10,556 bases of DNA from Micavibrio sp. (GTDB lineage Bacteria; Pseudomonadota; Alphaproteobacteria; Micavibrionales; Micavibrionaceae), in NCBI GenBank assembly GCA_027051315.1, contig JALTZE010000234.1:1-10556 (forward strand), in the 5' to 3' direction. Positions 1 through 6,747 of the stretch are shown in pieces. Position 1 is the stretch's first letter. Every line of letters begins with the position of its first letter. A program made the position numbers and the translations under genes. The notes beneath the pieces are model-generated. The model made no database searches, was not told the origin of the DNA, and saw only the letters and a list, made by a program, of their open reading frames with translations.

Positions 1-16
1 GCTATAGTTTTGATTT

Positions 17-127
17 TTAAAGATTAAGTTGGTTCTTTGGGGGATTTATTTTTATGCTACCATCAGTAGCCTGAATATCAGATGTTATTTCTTGGGCGTT
101 TTCTGTGAAAATTGAATTTATGTCCAT
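17..127 (-). CDS. Candidate small protein, 36 aa, unknown function
   Basis: A short minus-strand ORF with ATG at 127-125 and TAA at 19-17. It begins MDINSIFTENAQ and ends NPPKNQLNL. An AAGGAT Shine-Dalgarno-like sequence lies at 142-137, 9 nt from the ATG, which is better than the sites of several definite genes in this window. The peptide is polar, with no membrane segment or signal peptide and no cysteine; it carries several Asp/Glu, Ser/Thr and two Lys residues. It is divergent from the ATP-grasp ligase that starts at 314. I recognise no family. It could be a real small protein, a peptide substrate, or chance; nothing else explains 1-127. The window edge prevents judging what lies downstream of it. 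Confidence 0.35.
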   Translation of the reverse strand: MDINSIFTENAQEITSDIQATDGSIKINPPKNQLNL

Positions 128-201
128 TGTTCTTTTATCCTTGTTAATATTTGCAGGATTAATTTTACTTTAAATATATTACTATATGGTAAATACGAAT
201 G

Positions 202-219
202 ATTATGATTGGTCATAAT
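202..219. promoter_or_regulatory. Perfect inverted repeat, possible operator
   Basis: ATTATGA-TTGG-TCATAAT is a perfect 7-bp inverted repeat with a 4-bp centre, in the middle of the divergent intergenic region. The inner part, TATGA-N4-TCATA, has the same 14-bp geometry as Crp/Fnr-family sites such as the FNR box TTGAT-N4-ATCAA, but the half-site does not match FNR. It has no T-tract, so it does not look like a terminator. Binding by any regulator is inference. Confidence 0.35.
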
Positions 220-282
220 ATTAACTATATGAGGAAAAGAATAAATTTTTACTTTTAAAATGTTCGATTTTCATAGAGAATG

Positions 283-304
283 TTATCTTCTTTTAACAAG
301 ATAA
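283..304 (+). promoter_or_regulatory. Hairpin overlapping the start region of the ATP-grasp gene
   Basis: TTATCTT (283-289) and AAGATAA (298-304) are perfectly complementary across an 8-nt loop. The 3' arm overlaps the only Shine-Dalgarno-like sequence for the gene at 314 (AAGAG, 303-307), so in RNA it could partly hide the ribosome binding site. The stem is A/U-rich with one G-C pair and therefore weak; a role is inference. Confidence 0.25.
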
Positions 305-313
305 GAGTTCTTA

Positions 314-1228
314 ATGGAAGTCTGGATTCTTTTTAACGAAGAGATAGAAGCCCCAACTGCTGAAGCCTATGAAGTTAGGCGTTTTCTTAGCGAAGGCAAG
401 AATATGGGGGTTGATGTAAAGGTTTATAAGCCTGAACAATTTGATCTTTTAGTTACCGACGAAGTTCGTGATATGGTGTTGATTGATGGTCATCCCGTTG
501 ATTTACCTGATTTTTTATTGCCCCGTACCTATGTTATAGAAACGGGATATTTCTCTTTGGCTGTTATAAGGCAGTTGGAAAGAATGGGGGTTAAGGTTTT
601 TAATGGTTCTGCTGCTATTGAAAGTGTTGCTGATAAGCTTCATACCCATCAGATATTGGCTGAGTTAGGTTTGCCTACACCTGCTACGATGCTTGCTAAA
701 TTCCCTGTTAATATTGATTTGGTGGAAAGAGAGCTTGGTTTTCCTGTTGTTGTGAAAACATTATTGGGGGTTAATGGTACTGGTGTATTTCTTATGAATG
801 ATAAAGATGCACTTAAAGATTTAATGGATTTGATACAGGAAACAAATCCAAATATACAGCTTATATTCCAGAAATTTATTGCCAATAGCAAAGGGCGTGA
901 TTTACGTGTTTTTATTGTAGATGGCGAAGTTATAGCTTGTATGGAACGACGTGCAAAAGGTGATGGATTTAAGGCTAATTTTTCTCAAGGTGGCTCTGTT
1001 CAGCAATTTGAGCTTGATGAAGATGCTAAAAAATTGGCTGTTAAGGTTGCACAAGTATTGGATATTAAAGTAGCAGGTATTGACCTTTTATTTACAGAGG
1101 ATGGTTTTACGATTTGTGAAGCTAATACTTTTCCTGGATTTAAGGGGCTGGAACAGGCTTGTGATATTAATGTTCCTCAGGAAATATATAAATCTATGAA
1201 AAAGTATCTTGATAAAGACAAGATATAA
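314..1228 (+). CDS. RimK-like ATP-grasp ligase
   Basis: A 304-residue ATP-grasp enzyme of the RimK/glutamate-ligase type, which activates a carboxylate as acyl phosphate and joins it to an amine, commonly adding glutamate or another amino acid. Residues 1 to about 95 form the N-terminal pre-ATP-grasp domain. The ATP-grasp part shows [17 protein letters not shown] at 107-123, [16 protein letters not shown] at 143-158 (ATP lysine K148 and glycine-rich loop), FQKFI...GRDLRVF at 185-200, and the metal-binding set D257, E269 and N271 in GIDLLF and [11 protein letters not shown]. All expected catalytic motifs are present. ATG 314 is the first possible start, since TAA lies in frame at 302-304. The substrate cannot be told from sequence; ribosomal protein S6, a cofactor such as a folate or pterin, or a small peptide are all possible. 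It leads a tight cluster with ispH 17 nt downstream. Naming it rimK would go too far. Confidence 0.88.
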   Translation: MEVWILFNEEIEAPTAEAYEVRRFLSEGKNMGVDVKVYKPEQFDLLVTDEVRDMVLIDGHPVDLPDFLLPRTYVIETGYFSLAVIRQLERMGVKVFNGSAAIESVADKLHTHQILAELGLPTPATMLAKFPVNIDLVERELGFPVVVKTLLGVNGTGVFLMNDKDALKDLMDLIQETNPNIQLIFQKFIANSKGRDLRVFIVDGEVIACMERRAKGDGFKANFSQGGSVQQFELDEDAKKLAVKVAQVLDIKVAGIDLLFTEDGFTICEANTFPGFKGLEQACDINVPQEIYKSMKKYLDKDKI

Positions 1229-1245
1229 ATTATATCGAATTAAAT

Positions 1246-2196
1246 ATGAATAAGAAAAAATTACATATAGTCCTTGCTTCGCCAAGGGGATTTTGTGCGG
1301 GAGTTGATAGAGCTGTGCAAATAGTTGAGCTTGCTTTAAAAAAATATGGTTCACCTGTTTATGTAAGACATGAAATTGTTCATAATAAATTTGTTGTAGA
1401 TGGTCTTCGTGCTAAGGGGGCTGTTTTTGTCAGTGAATTAAATGAAATTCCAGATGATGGACAGCCTGTTATATTTTCTGCTCATGGTGTTCCGAAATCT
1501 GTGCCAAAAGAAGCAAAAAAAAGAAATATGTTTTATATTGATGCTACTTGTCCTTTGGTAAGTAAGGTTCATAAGGAAGCAATAAGATATTTTGAAAAAG
1601 AAAAGAGGCAGATAATACTTATCGGTCATGAGGGGCATCCAGAAGTTATTGGTACTATGGGGCAATTACCAGAAGGAGCGGTTGTCCTTGTGGAATCTGT
1701 TGATGATGTTGATATTATAAAAGTCGAAGACCCTGATAATCTTGCTTATTGTACTCAGACTACTTTATCGGTTGATGATACAGCGGATATTGTAAAAAAA
1801 CTTAAAGTTAGATTTCCTACTATAATGGAGCCTCATAAAGAAGATATTTGTTATGCAACAACAAATAGGCAGGCTGCGGTAAGTAATATTGCAAAATTGG
1901 TTGATGCTATGATTGTTATTGGTGCTCCTAATTCGTCAAATTCTAATCGCTTATATGAGGTTGCAAAAAATAATGGTTGTGCGGTAGCAATGTTGGTACA
2001 AAGAGCTCCTGATATAGATTGGAGTGTTATAGATGATTGTAACAAGCTGGGAATAACAGCAGGAGCATCAGCACCAGAAATATTGATTGATGAAGTTATA
2101 AAAGAAGCTAGGGACAGATATGATGTTATGCTTGAAGAAATAAGTGTTACGGAAGAAGATATAGCTTTTAATGTGCCAAGGATTTTAAGAGATTAA
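1246..2196 (+). CDS. ispH: 4-hydroxy-3-methylbut-2-enyl diphosphate reductase
   Basis: IspH (LytB) is the cytoplasmic iron-sulfur enzyme of the last step of the MEP pathway, converting HMBPP to isopentenyl and dimethylallyl diphosphate. The three cluster cysteines are C17 ([13 protein letters not shown]), C102 ([11 protein letters not shown]) and C202 ([11 protein letters not shown]). Substrate-pocket residues are also visible: H46 in HNKFVVDG, H80 in FSAHGVP, H131 and E133 in [11 protein letters not shown], the [10 protein letters not shown] stretch at 170-179, and PNSSNSNRL at 229-237. The length of 316 aa is normal for the family. ATG 1246 places the first cysteine motif as in known IspH. 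The ribosome binding site is poor, so translation may be coupled to the ligase gene ending 17 nt earlier. It is followed after 1 nt by thrB, an alphaproteobacterial-style order. The MEP pathway is thus the likely isoprenoid route here. Confidence 0.97.
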   Translation: MNKKKLHIVLASPRGFCAGVDRAVQIVELALKKYGSPVYVRHEIVHNKFVVDGLRAKGAVFVSELNEIPDDGQPVIFSAHGVPKSVPKEAKKRNMFYIDATCPLVSKVHKEAIRYFEKEKRQIILIGHEGHPEVIGTMGQLPEGAVVLVESVDDVDIIKVEDPDNLAYCTQTTLSVDDTADIVKKLKVRFPTIMEPHKEDICYATTNRQAAVSNIAKLVDAMIVIGAPNSSNSNRLYEVAKNNGCAVAMLVQRAPDIDWSVIDDCNKLGITAGASAPEILIDEVIKEARDRYDVMLEEISVTEEDIAFNVPRILRD

Positions 2197-2197
2197 T

Positions 2198-3151
2198 ATG
2201 GCCGTATATACGAAAGTATCAGATAAGCAGGTAAGGGATTTTATTTCTTCTTATGATATTGGCGAATTTATAAGGATTGAGCCGATAAAGGCAGGAATTG
2301 ATAACAGTAATTATCATTTATTTACAAGTAAGAATCATTATATTTTAACTATTTATGAAAGCAGAATTAATCCTGCTGATTTACCATTTTTTTATAATTT
2401 CCAAGAACATTTGATTAATCATGGAATAAATTGTCCTAAAACTTTAAGGAATATAAATGGTGATAGGGGCGGGATATTATCAAATAAGCCTGCTGCTGTT
2501 ATCAGTTTTTTGGAGGGGCAAGAAGTTAAGGAGATAACATCTGATTTATGTTATCAAATGGGTGGAATTATGGCAAAAATGCATATAGCTTCTATGAAAT
2601 TTGAGCAGAGTTTAGAAAATTATATGGGGCTTAAAAAATGGAATAGCTATTTTGCACAGGTAAAAAATAAGGCGGATAGTATAAGTGAAGGTCTTGAAAA
2701 GTTTATAGATGAAGAGCTTAATTATCTAAATGAAAATCATCCAGAGGATTTAGTTCGTTGCGTTACGCATACTGATATGTTTCCTAATAATGTTTTTGAA
2801 AAAGAAGGAAAAATATGCGGAATTATAGATTTTTATTTTTCTTGTGAAACTTCTATGCTTTATGATTTTTTAATTACGGTTAATGCGTGGTGTTTTGATA
2901 AAAATAATGAAATAAGATTGGATTATTTTAATAAAATGATGCAAGGATACGAAAATGTAAGAAAATTTACAAAAGAAGAAGTTGATGCTTTTCCTTATAT
3001 GTGTAGGGCTGCTTGTATGAGATTTTTGGCAAGCAGATTATATGATTGGTTTAATACGCCAGATGATGCTTATATAGATAAGCATGACCCAATGGAATAT
3101 GTAGAAAAAATAAAGTTTTATCGCAATTATAAATTACTTGAAACATTTTAG
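2198..3151 (+). CDS. thrB: Homoserine kinase, type II (APH fold)
   Basis: Homoserine kinase phosphorylates L-homoserine with ATP on the way to threonine. This 317-residue protein belongs to the aminoglycoside-phosphotransferase-fold class of ThrB, not the GHMP class of enteric bacteria. The N-lobe includes IEPIKAGIDNSNYHLF (27-42) and a beta strand with YILTIYE. The catalytic loop is HTDMFPNNVF (191-200), with D193 as catalytic aspartate and N198 as metal ligand, followed by IIDFYFS with metal-binding D211. Length and motifs fit the alphaproteobacterial family. The ATG lies one base after the ispH stop, so the two are almost certainly cotranscribed and translationally coupled. Choline/homoserine kinase relatives share the fold, but the ispH-thrB-rnhA context supports ThrB. 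No other threonine gene is in view. Confidence 0.9.
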   Translation: MAVYTKVSDKQVRDFISSYDIGEFIRIEPIKAGIDNSNYHLFTSKNHYILTIYESRINPADLPFFYNFQEHLINHGINCPKTLRNINGDRGGILSNKPAAVISFLEGQEVKEITSDLCYQMGGIMAKMHIASMKFEQSLENYMGLKKWNSYFAQVKNKADSISEGLEKFIDEELNYLNENHPEDLVRCVTHTDMFPNNVFEKEGKICGIIDFYFSCETSMLYDFLITVNAWCFDKNNEIRLDYFNKMMQGYENVRKFTKEEVDAFPYMCRAACMRFLASRLYDWFNTPDDAYIDKHDPMEYVEKIKFYRNYKLLETF

Positions 3152-3167
3152 AAAGAAAAAGCAATAA

Positions 3168-3614
3168 ATGACTATAAAAACAGTTGAATTATATACTGAT
3201 GGTGCATGTAGTGGTAATCCTGGTCCAGGGGGGTGGGGAGTTGTTTTGCGTTATAACGGTCATGAAAAAGAGATTAATGGTGGGGAAAAGGAAACAACTA
3301 ATAATCGTATGGAGTTGATGGCAGCTATTAAGGGGTTAGAGGCTTTAAAGCATAAATGTAGGGTAGAGCTTTATACTGATAGCAAATATGTAATGGACGG
3401 TATAACAAAATGGATACATGGTTGGAAAGAAAAGGGGTGGAAAACTGCAAATAAAAAGCCTGTAAAAAATCAGGATTTATGGAAGATGCTGGATAAACAG
3501 ATGGAAAAACATGACGTAAATTTTCATTGGGTGAAAGGGCATAATGGCCACCCAGAAAATGAGCGGGCAGATGAGCTTGCTAGAAAAGGGATAGATTTTC
3601 CACAGCTTAAATAA
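3168..3614 (+). CDS. rnhA: Ribonuclease HI
   Basis: RNase HI cleaves the RNA strand of RNA/DNA hybrids, removing R-loops and helping clear Okazaki primers. The catalytic carboxylates are all visible: D11 in [17 protein letters not shown]49 in [13 protein letters not shown]71 in [12 protein letters not shown] and D135 in NERADELA, plus the catalytic-loop histidine in [13 protein letters not shown] (H125). The basic, tryptophan-rich handle region at about 81-105 ([17 protein letters not shown]) is typical of proteobacterial enzymes. At 148 aa it is close to the 155-aa E. coli protein and complete. It follows thrB by 16 nt with a weak purine-rich leader and is the last gene of the plus-strand cluster. 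Confidence 0.97.
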   Translation: MTIKTVELYTDGACSGNPGPGGWGVVLRYNGHEKEINGGEKETTNNRMELMAAIKGLEALKHKCRVELYTDSKYVMDGITKWIHGWKEKGWKTANKKPVKNQDLWKMLDKQMEKHDVNFHWVKGHNGHPENERADELARKGIDFPQLK

Positions 3615-3641
3615 TCAAAAATCTTTAAAAATATTATTATT

Positions 3642-3658
3642 AATCTTTCATTAAGATT
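3642..3658 (+). terminator. Weak hairpin after rnhA, possible terminator
   Basis: AATCTT (3642-3647) pairs with AAGATT (3653-3658) around a 5-nt loop, 27 nt after the rnhA stop, and is followed by CTTTGTTC rather than a clean T-tract. The stem is short and A/T-rich. It is the only candidate in the 100-nt gap before the next gene, so rnhA transcription may read through. Confidence 0.25.
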
Positions 3659-3701
3659 CTTTGTTCAATGTTGAGTCATCAAAAGGCAGTAAATGCAAGT
3701 G

Positions 3702-3708
3702 AAAGGAG
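3702..3708 (+). promoter_or_regulatory. Strong ribosome binding site of the 153-aa gene
   Basis: AAAGGAG ends 6 nt before ATG 3715. This is the best Shine-Dalgarno sequence in the window. It decides the start codon and supports this strand as the coding one over the competing antisense ORF. Confidence 0.7.
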
Positions 3709-3714
3709 CCTAAG

Positions 3715-4176
3715 ATGATTGATGAAAAAGAAAGAAAGGCAAATGATAACAGGGATAAAAATATTAAAATAGAAATAAAGGATATACAGCTTCCTTTACC
3801 TCCCAAATCTGCTGATGCTGAATTTGAAATGGAAGTATATGCAAGATTTATGAAGCATATTAGAAATGTTCCAAATAGCAGAATGGTTATAAAAATATTA
3901 TCTTCTATACAATTTGTTGCAGATATGATGGATTGTTCTGATGGGCATATATCAAAAGTTCTGGTAGATATGGGATTAAGAGCCCCTAGATTTGCTTTCC
4001 CCGCAGAATTTCTGGATTTTTGTGATAAATCATTGATAAGAAATATATGGGATTTGGGCTCTCCTTCTGAGGGAATAAGGTGTTTAAGAGAGCATTGGAA
4101 TAATATAGGAGAAAAGGACAAATTGGCGGTAAGTGAGAGGAAATATGGATTAATTGAAGACGGTGTTTATGTTTGA
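3715..4176 (+). CDS. Conserved-looking hypothetical protein with possible HTH
   Basis: A 153-residue protein I do not recognise. The N-terminus (1-35) is highly charged and probably flexible, with a QLPLPPKSAD segment at 25-34. Residues 36-65 look helical. Residues 65-89, centred on FVADMMDCSDGHISKVLVDM, resemble a helix-turn-helix: a helix, a short turn at CSDGH, and a second helix ending in GLR, similar to the 'ADxLGVSxxxVSxxLxxLGL' pattern of winged or repressor-type HTHs. The C-terminal third contains several tryptophans (W112, W128) and ends charged. There is no signal peptide or membrane segment. It sits 100 nt after rnhA and converges on the PBP gene, 22 nt between stops. A DNA-binding or regulatory role is inference from one motif. 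An overlapping ORF on the other strand lacks comparable support. Confidence 0.75.
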   Translation: MIDEKERKANDNRDKNIKIEIKDIQLPLPPKSADAEFEMEVYARFMKHIRNVPNSRMVIKILSSIQFVADMMDCSDGHISKVLVDMGLRAPRFAFPAEFLDFCDKSLIRNIWDLGSPSEGIRCLREHWNNIGEKDKLAVSERKYGLIEDGVYV

Positions 4177-4185
4177 GATTAGCTA

Positions 4186-4201
4186 TAAATTCTAGAATTT
4201 A
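4186..4201. repeat. 16-bp perfect palindrome between convergent genes
   Basis: TAAATTCTAGAATTTA is fully self-complementary. It lies in the 22-nt gap between the hypothetical gene and the PBP gene and includes the PBP stop codon (4201-4199). It could fold as a 6-bp stem with a CTAG loop on either strand, but there is no G/C-rich stem or T-tract. A bidirectional transcription end is possible but weakly supported. Confidence 0.35.
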
Positions 4202-6097
4202 ATCATTATATGTTGGAGGAGGGGATTTAGTATTACTGAGTAAATTTTGAAGCATTTCATAAAAGCTGTCATTTGTTTTTGTATAATCAGATGATTTATG
4301 TTTTTCTTTTACACTTAAAGCTTCATTCATTATTTTTTTCCAGATTTTAGCAGGATATGAGCCTCCTGTTACTGAATTCATCGGAGAATTATCATCATTC
4401 CCAAGCCATATTGCTGTTATATAGGGATAGGAATATCCAATAAACAAGGCGTCCCTGTAATCTTGGCTAGTCCCTGTTTTTCCAGCAGCAGGGGCATTAA
4501 TATGTGCATTTTTTCCTGTTCCTTCATTTATTACTTTTTCAAGCATTTTTGTCAGAGTTCTTGCTTTTGTTGCAGGAATTTTTTGTTTTGGTGTAATTGT
4601 TTCATGTTCATATATAATGTTATTTTCCTTATCTATTACCGAATATATCCCATATGGGGTTACTGATTTGCCTTGATTTGATATTGTGGCATATGCTGTT
4701 GCCATTTCTATCAAAGGGATACCAGAGCTACCAAGAGCAAGAGATTGGTCTTGGTTGAGAGTTGCTTTTATTCCTAATTTTCTGGCTGTTTTGATAGTAT
4801 TATTTACACCTACATCCTTTATAAGGCGTACAGAGGCAGAGTTCAAAGAATTTGCAAGGGCTGTCTCTAGTGTAACTTCTCCCATATATTTATTATTAAA
4901 ATTTTCTGGTTTGTATTTACCATTTTTTATTGGGGCATCTAAAATTTTTGATTTAGGAGTCCAGCCATTCATAAGAGCAGTTAAATATAATACAGGTTTA
5001 AATGCGGAACCAGGAGGGCGATATGCTTGGGTTGCTCTGTTAAATTGGCTTTTATTGTAATTATATCCGCCGACCATTGCTAAAATTGCACCATCATTAC
5101 GCATTACAATTACAGCGCCTTGTGTGATATTTTTTTTGCTTCCAAATTCCTTTATGACATTTACAAGGGTTGTTTCAGCGGTGTTTTGTATCTTTGAATC
5201 AAGGGTAGTATGTAAGGTTAAATCTTTTTTTGATATTTCTGCAGAGATAAGATTATCAATATTATTTATAGTCCAATCTGTGAAATATTTTTTTGAATTT
5301 GCATTTTTGAATATCTTTTTTGGTCTTGGGATTGGTATATTAGTTGTTTCTATATGTTTTATATATCCTGCGTCTTTCATAGCTTTTATTACTATTTGTG
5401 CTCTGCTTTTGGCTAAATCAGGGTTGCTAAGTGGTGAATATCTGGAGGGTGCTTTTAAAAGCCCTGCTATCGTTGCTGACTCTATTAAGTTAAGTTCTGA
5501 TGCTGGTTTATTAAAATATATATGAGAGGCAGCATCTACTCCGTATGCTCCTGCTCCTAGGTAAACACGATTAAGATAGGCTGATAATATTTCATCTTTT
5601 GTTAGATTCTTTTCAAGCCATATAGCAAGGATAGCTTCTTTTATTTTTCTGCTGATTGTTCTTTCATGGCTTAAGAACATATTTTTAGCAAGTTGCTGAG
5701 TTATAGTAGAGCCACCTTGAACAAGCTTCATTCGTATGATATTTGTTGTCATTGCTCTTGCAAATCCAATAAAATCTATTCCTGAATGTTCGTAGAATCT
5801 TCTATCTTCTATTGCCAATACTGCTTGTATAAGGTGAGGGGGGAGCTCACCCACGGATACACTCATTCCTTTTATCTCACCATATCTTGCGATTGTTTTG
5901 CCTTCATTATCGACAAAAGTCATAGCCGATTTTCTTTCAAATTTTGGATTTGATGTTATTTGGGGGAGGTCTCTTGCTAACCATAATATGGCACAGCCAG
6001 ATATTATTATTGACCACAGAAAAAGTACAAAACTCCATTTTACGAATGTTTTGAAAAATGATTTTTTTTTGTTCTTTTTTCTTTTTTTTCTAGCCAT
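4199..6097 (-). CDS. Class A penicillin-binding protein (PBP1 family)
   Basis: A bifunctional peptidoglycan synthase of 632 aa, anchored in the inner membrane and acting in the periplasm. It has a very basic cytoplasmic tail (1-20), a membrane helix at about 21-41, then a GT51 glycosyltransferase domain with catalytic E97 in EDRRFYEHSGID, GGSTITQQLAKNMF at 128-141, RKIKEAILAIWLE at 150-162 and the YGV...YF motif near 185-195. The transpeptidase domain has S364 and K367 in PPGSAFKP, SLN at 417-419, and KTGT at 540-543. All catalytic motifs are intact. It lacks the long insert of E. coli PBP1A (850 aa) and matches shorter class A enzymes; an mrcA/ponA label is likely but not certain. The start has little Shine-Dalgarno signal but lies 3 nt after the GNAT stop, implying coupling. 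The tail is encoded by A-runs of 8, 6 and 9 nt. Confidence 0.95.
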   Translation of the reverse strand: MARKKRKKNKKKSFFKTFVKWSFVLFLWSIIISGCAILWLARDLPQITSNPKFERKSAMTFVDNEGKTIARYGEIKGMSVSVGELPPHLIQAVLAIEDRRFYEHSGIDFIGFARAMTTNIIRMKLVQGGSTITQQLAKNMFLSHERTISRKIKEAILAIWLEKNLTKDEILSAYLNRVYLGAGAYGVDAASHIYFNKPASELNLIESATIAGLLKAPSRYSPLSNPDLAKSRAQIVIKAMKDAGYIKHIETTNIPIPRPKKIFKNANSKKYFTDWTINNIDNLISAEISKKDLTLHTTLDSKIQNTAETTLVNVIKEFGSKKNITQGAVIVMRNDGAILAMVGGYNYNKSQFNRATQAYRPPGSAFKPVLYLTALMNGWTPKSKILDAPIKNGKYKPENFNNKYMGEVTLETALANSLNSASVRLIKDVGVNNTIKTARKLGIKATLNQDQSLALGSSGIPLIEMATAYATISNQGKSVTPYGIYSVIDKENNIIYEHETITPKQKIPATKARTLTKMLEKVINEGTGKNAHINAPAAGKTGTSQDYRDALFIGYSYPYITAIWLGNDDNSPMNSVTGGSYPAKIWKKIMNEALSVKEKHKSSDYTKTNDSFYEMLQNLLSNTKSPPPTYND

Positions 6098-6100
6098 ATC

Positions 6101-6634
6101 TTATGTGCAATCAAGCCAGTATCTTTTTTGTGAGGGGAATTGATTTGTTGCAGGAGTTATATCGTCTTCTTTTCCGCCACAAAATTCAATAATTCTTTGA
6201 GCCGCTTTATTATCAGGGTCAACTGTTATAAGGGCTTTATCTATTCCTATGTAATTTGCATATGGTATAGATTTTTTTAATATTTTTTTGCCGAATCCTT
6301 TATTTCTCATCGAAGGGCGGATAGCAAAATATATATGACCACCCCATTTTTCTAAATGCCAGTTAATGCGGTGTCTTATATAGATAGAACCTATATATTC
6401 CATATCTTTTACCAACCATAATATTGTTTCTGGCACAGGTTCAACCCAGCTTTCATAGGGGCGGTATCTGTGTCCTTTTTCATTACGGAGATTTTCTATA
6501 AATTCTTCGAAATTTGAGTATATTTCATTATTGTTATAGAAAGAAAAACGTCCCTCCTTATGATATTCATCAAGGGCGGATAAAAAGCTTTCCTTATATT
6601 CTGTACTAGGTCTGATTAGCTTGGCTGCTGGCAT
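6101..6634 (-). CDS. GNAT-family N-acetyltransferase
   Basis: A 177-residue GNAT-fold protein expected to transfer an acetyl group from acetyl-CoA to an amine. The acetyl-CoA binding motif A is seen at 105-118, IRPSMRNKGFGKKIL, with the R/QxxGxG/A signature R110-N-K-G113-F-G115. Upstream strands carry IGSIYIRHRINWHLEKWGGHIYF (81-103), and motif B includes ALITVDPDNKAAQRIIEFCGG (134-154). This layout resembles a GNAT subfamily common in Firmicutes, in which the 'IRHRLN...GGHIGY' pattern recurs, so acquisition from such bacteria is possible but unproven. The substrate is unknown; small-molecule or antibiotic-like amines and protein N-termini are all possible. It has an own candidate promoter upstream and is followed by the PBP gene with only 3 nt between, so a cell-wall link is tempting, although shared transcription does not prove it. 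Confidence 0.88.
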   Translation of the reverse strand: MPAAKLIRPSTEYKESFLSALDEYHKEGRFSFYNNNEIYSNFEEFIENLRNEKGHRYRPYESWVEPVPETILWLVKDMEYIGSIYIRHRINWHLEKWGGHIYFAIRPSMRNKGFGKKILKKSIPYANYIGIDKALITVDPDNKAAQRIIEFCGGKEDDITPATNQFPSQKRYWLDCT

Positions 6635-6668
6635 TTGTTTTTATATTATATGTTTGATTTGTAAAGAT

Positions 6669-6695
6669 TTTATATAAAATTAGTTATATAGTCAA
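6669..6695 (-). promoter_or_regulatory. Candidate promoter for the GNAT-PBP pair
   Basis: On the minus strand TTGACT (6695-6690) is followed after 15 nt by TATAAA (6674-6669), about 34 nt before the GNAT start. The -35 is a 5/6 match to the sigma-70 consensus, and the spacer is shorter than the ideal 17. It sits just after the mgtE terminator-like hairpin, where a promoter would be expected. The AT-rich background lowers its weight. Confidence 0.4.
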
Positions 6696-6723
6696 ATGCT
6701 GATTATGGTATATTGCTATTTTC

Positions 6724-6745
6724 TAATAAAACCAATGGCTATTGG
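6724..6745 (-). terminator. Likely intrinsic terminator of maeB-mgtE
   Basis: Starting 2 nt after the mgtE stop codon, the minus strand reads CCAAT-AGCC-ATTGG followed by TTTTATT. The 5-bp stem can be extended past one mismatch by G-U and A-U pairs. The hairpin plus T-run fits a modest rho-independent terminator separating mgtE from the GNAT gene. Confidence 0.5.
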
Positions 6746-6747
6746 GC

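Larger units (their letters stand above)
128..313. other. AT-rich divergent intergenic region
   Basis: This 186-nt stretch lies between the candidate small ORF (minus) and the ATP-grasp gene (plus) and should hold promoters for both if both are real. It is very AT-rich, so -10-like hexamers are common by chance and I cannot assign a specific promoter. Its distinct structures are the inverted repeat at 202-219 and the hairpin at 283-304. No other ORF or RNA gene is evident. Confidence 0.5.

Noticed and set aside
1..27. Possible tail of a plus-strand gene entering the window (frame 1 open to TAA at 25-27)
   Set aside because: Eight codons in an AT-rich edge carry no information; the reading cannot be told from chance.
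1088..1354. Minus-strand ORF across the ligase-ispH junction
   Set aside because: It lies antisense to the conserved metal-binding end of the ligase and the first cysteine motif of ispH, with no support of its own.
3651..4121. A 156-codon ORF on the minus strand opposite the 153-aa hypothetical gene
   Set aside because: Its translation is rich in Ser, Leu, Ile and Phe as expected for the antisense of an AT-rich gene, it has no recognisable motif, and the plus-strand ORF has an AAAGGAG site at ideal spacing.
5124..5525. Plus-strand ORFs opposite the PBP gene that look like membrane proteins
   Set aside because: They are hydrophobic only because they are the complement of A-rich coding sequence; the PBP frame has every catalytic motif intact across them.
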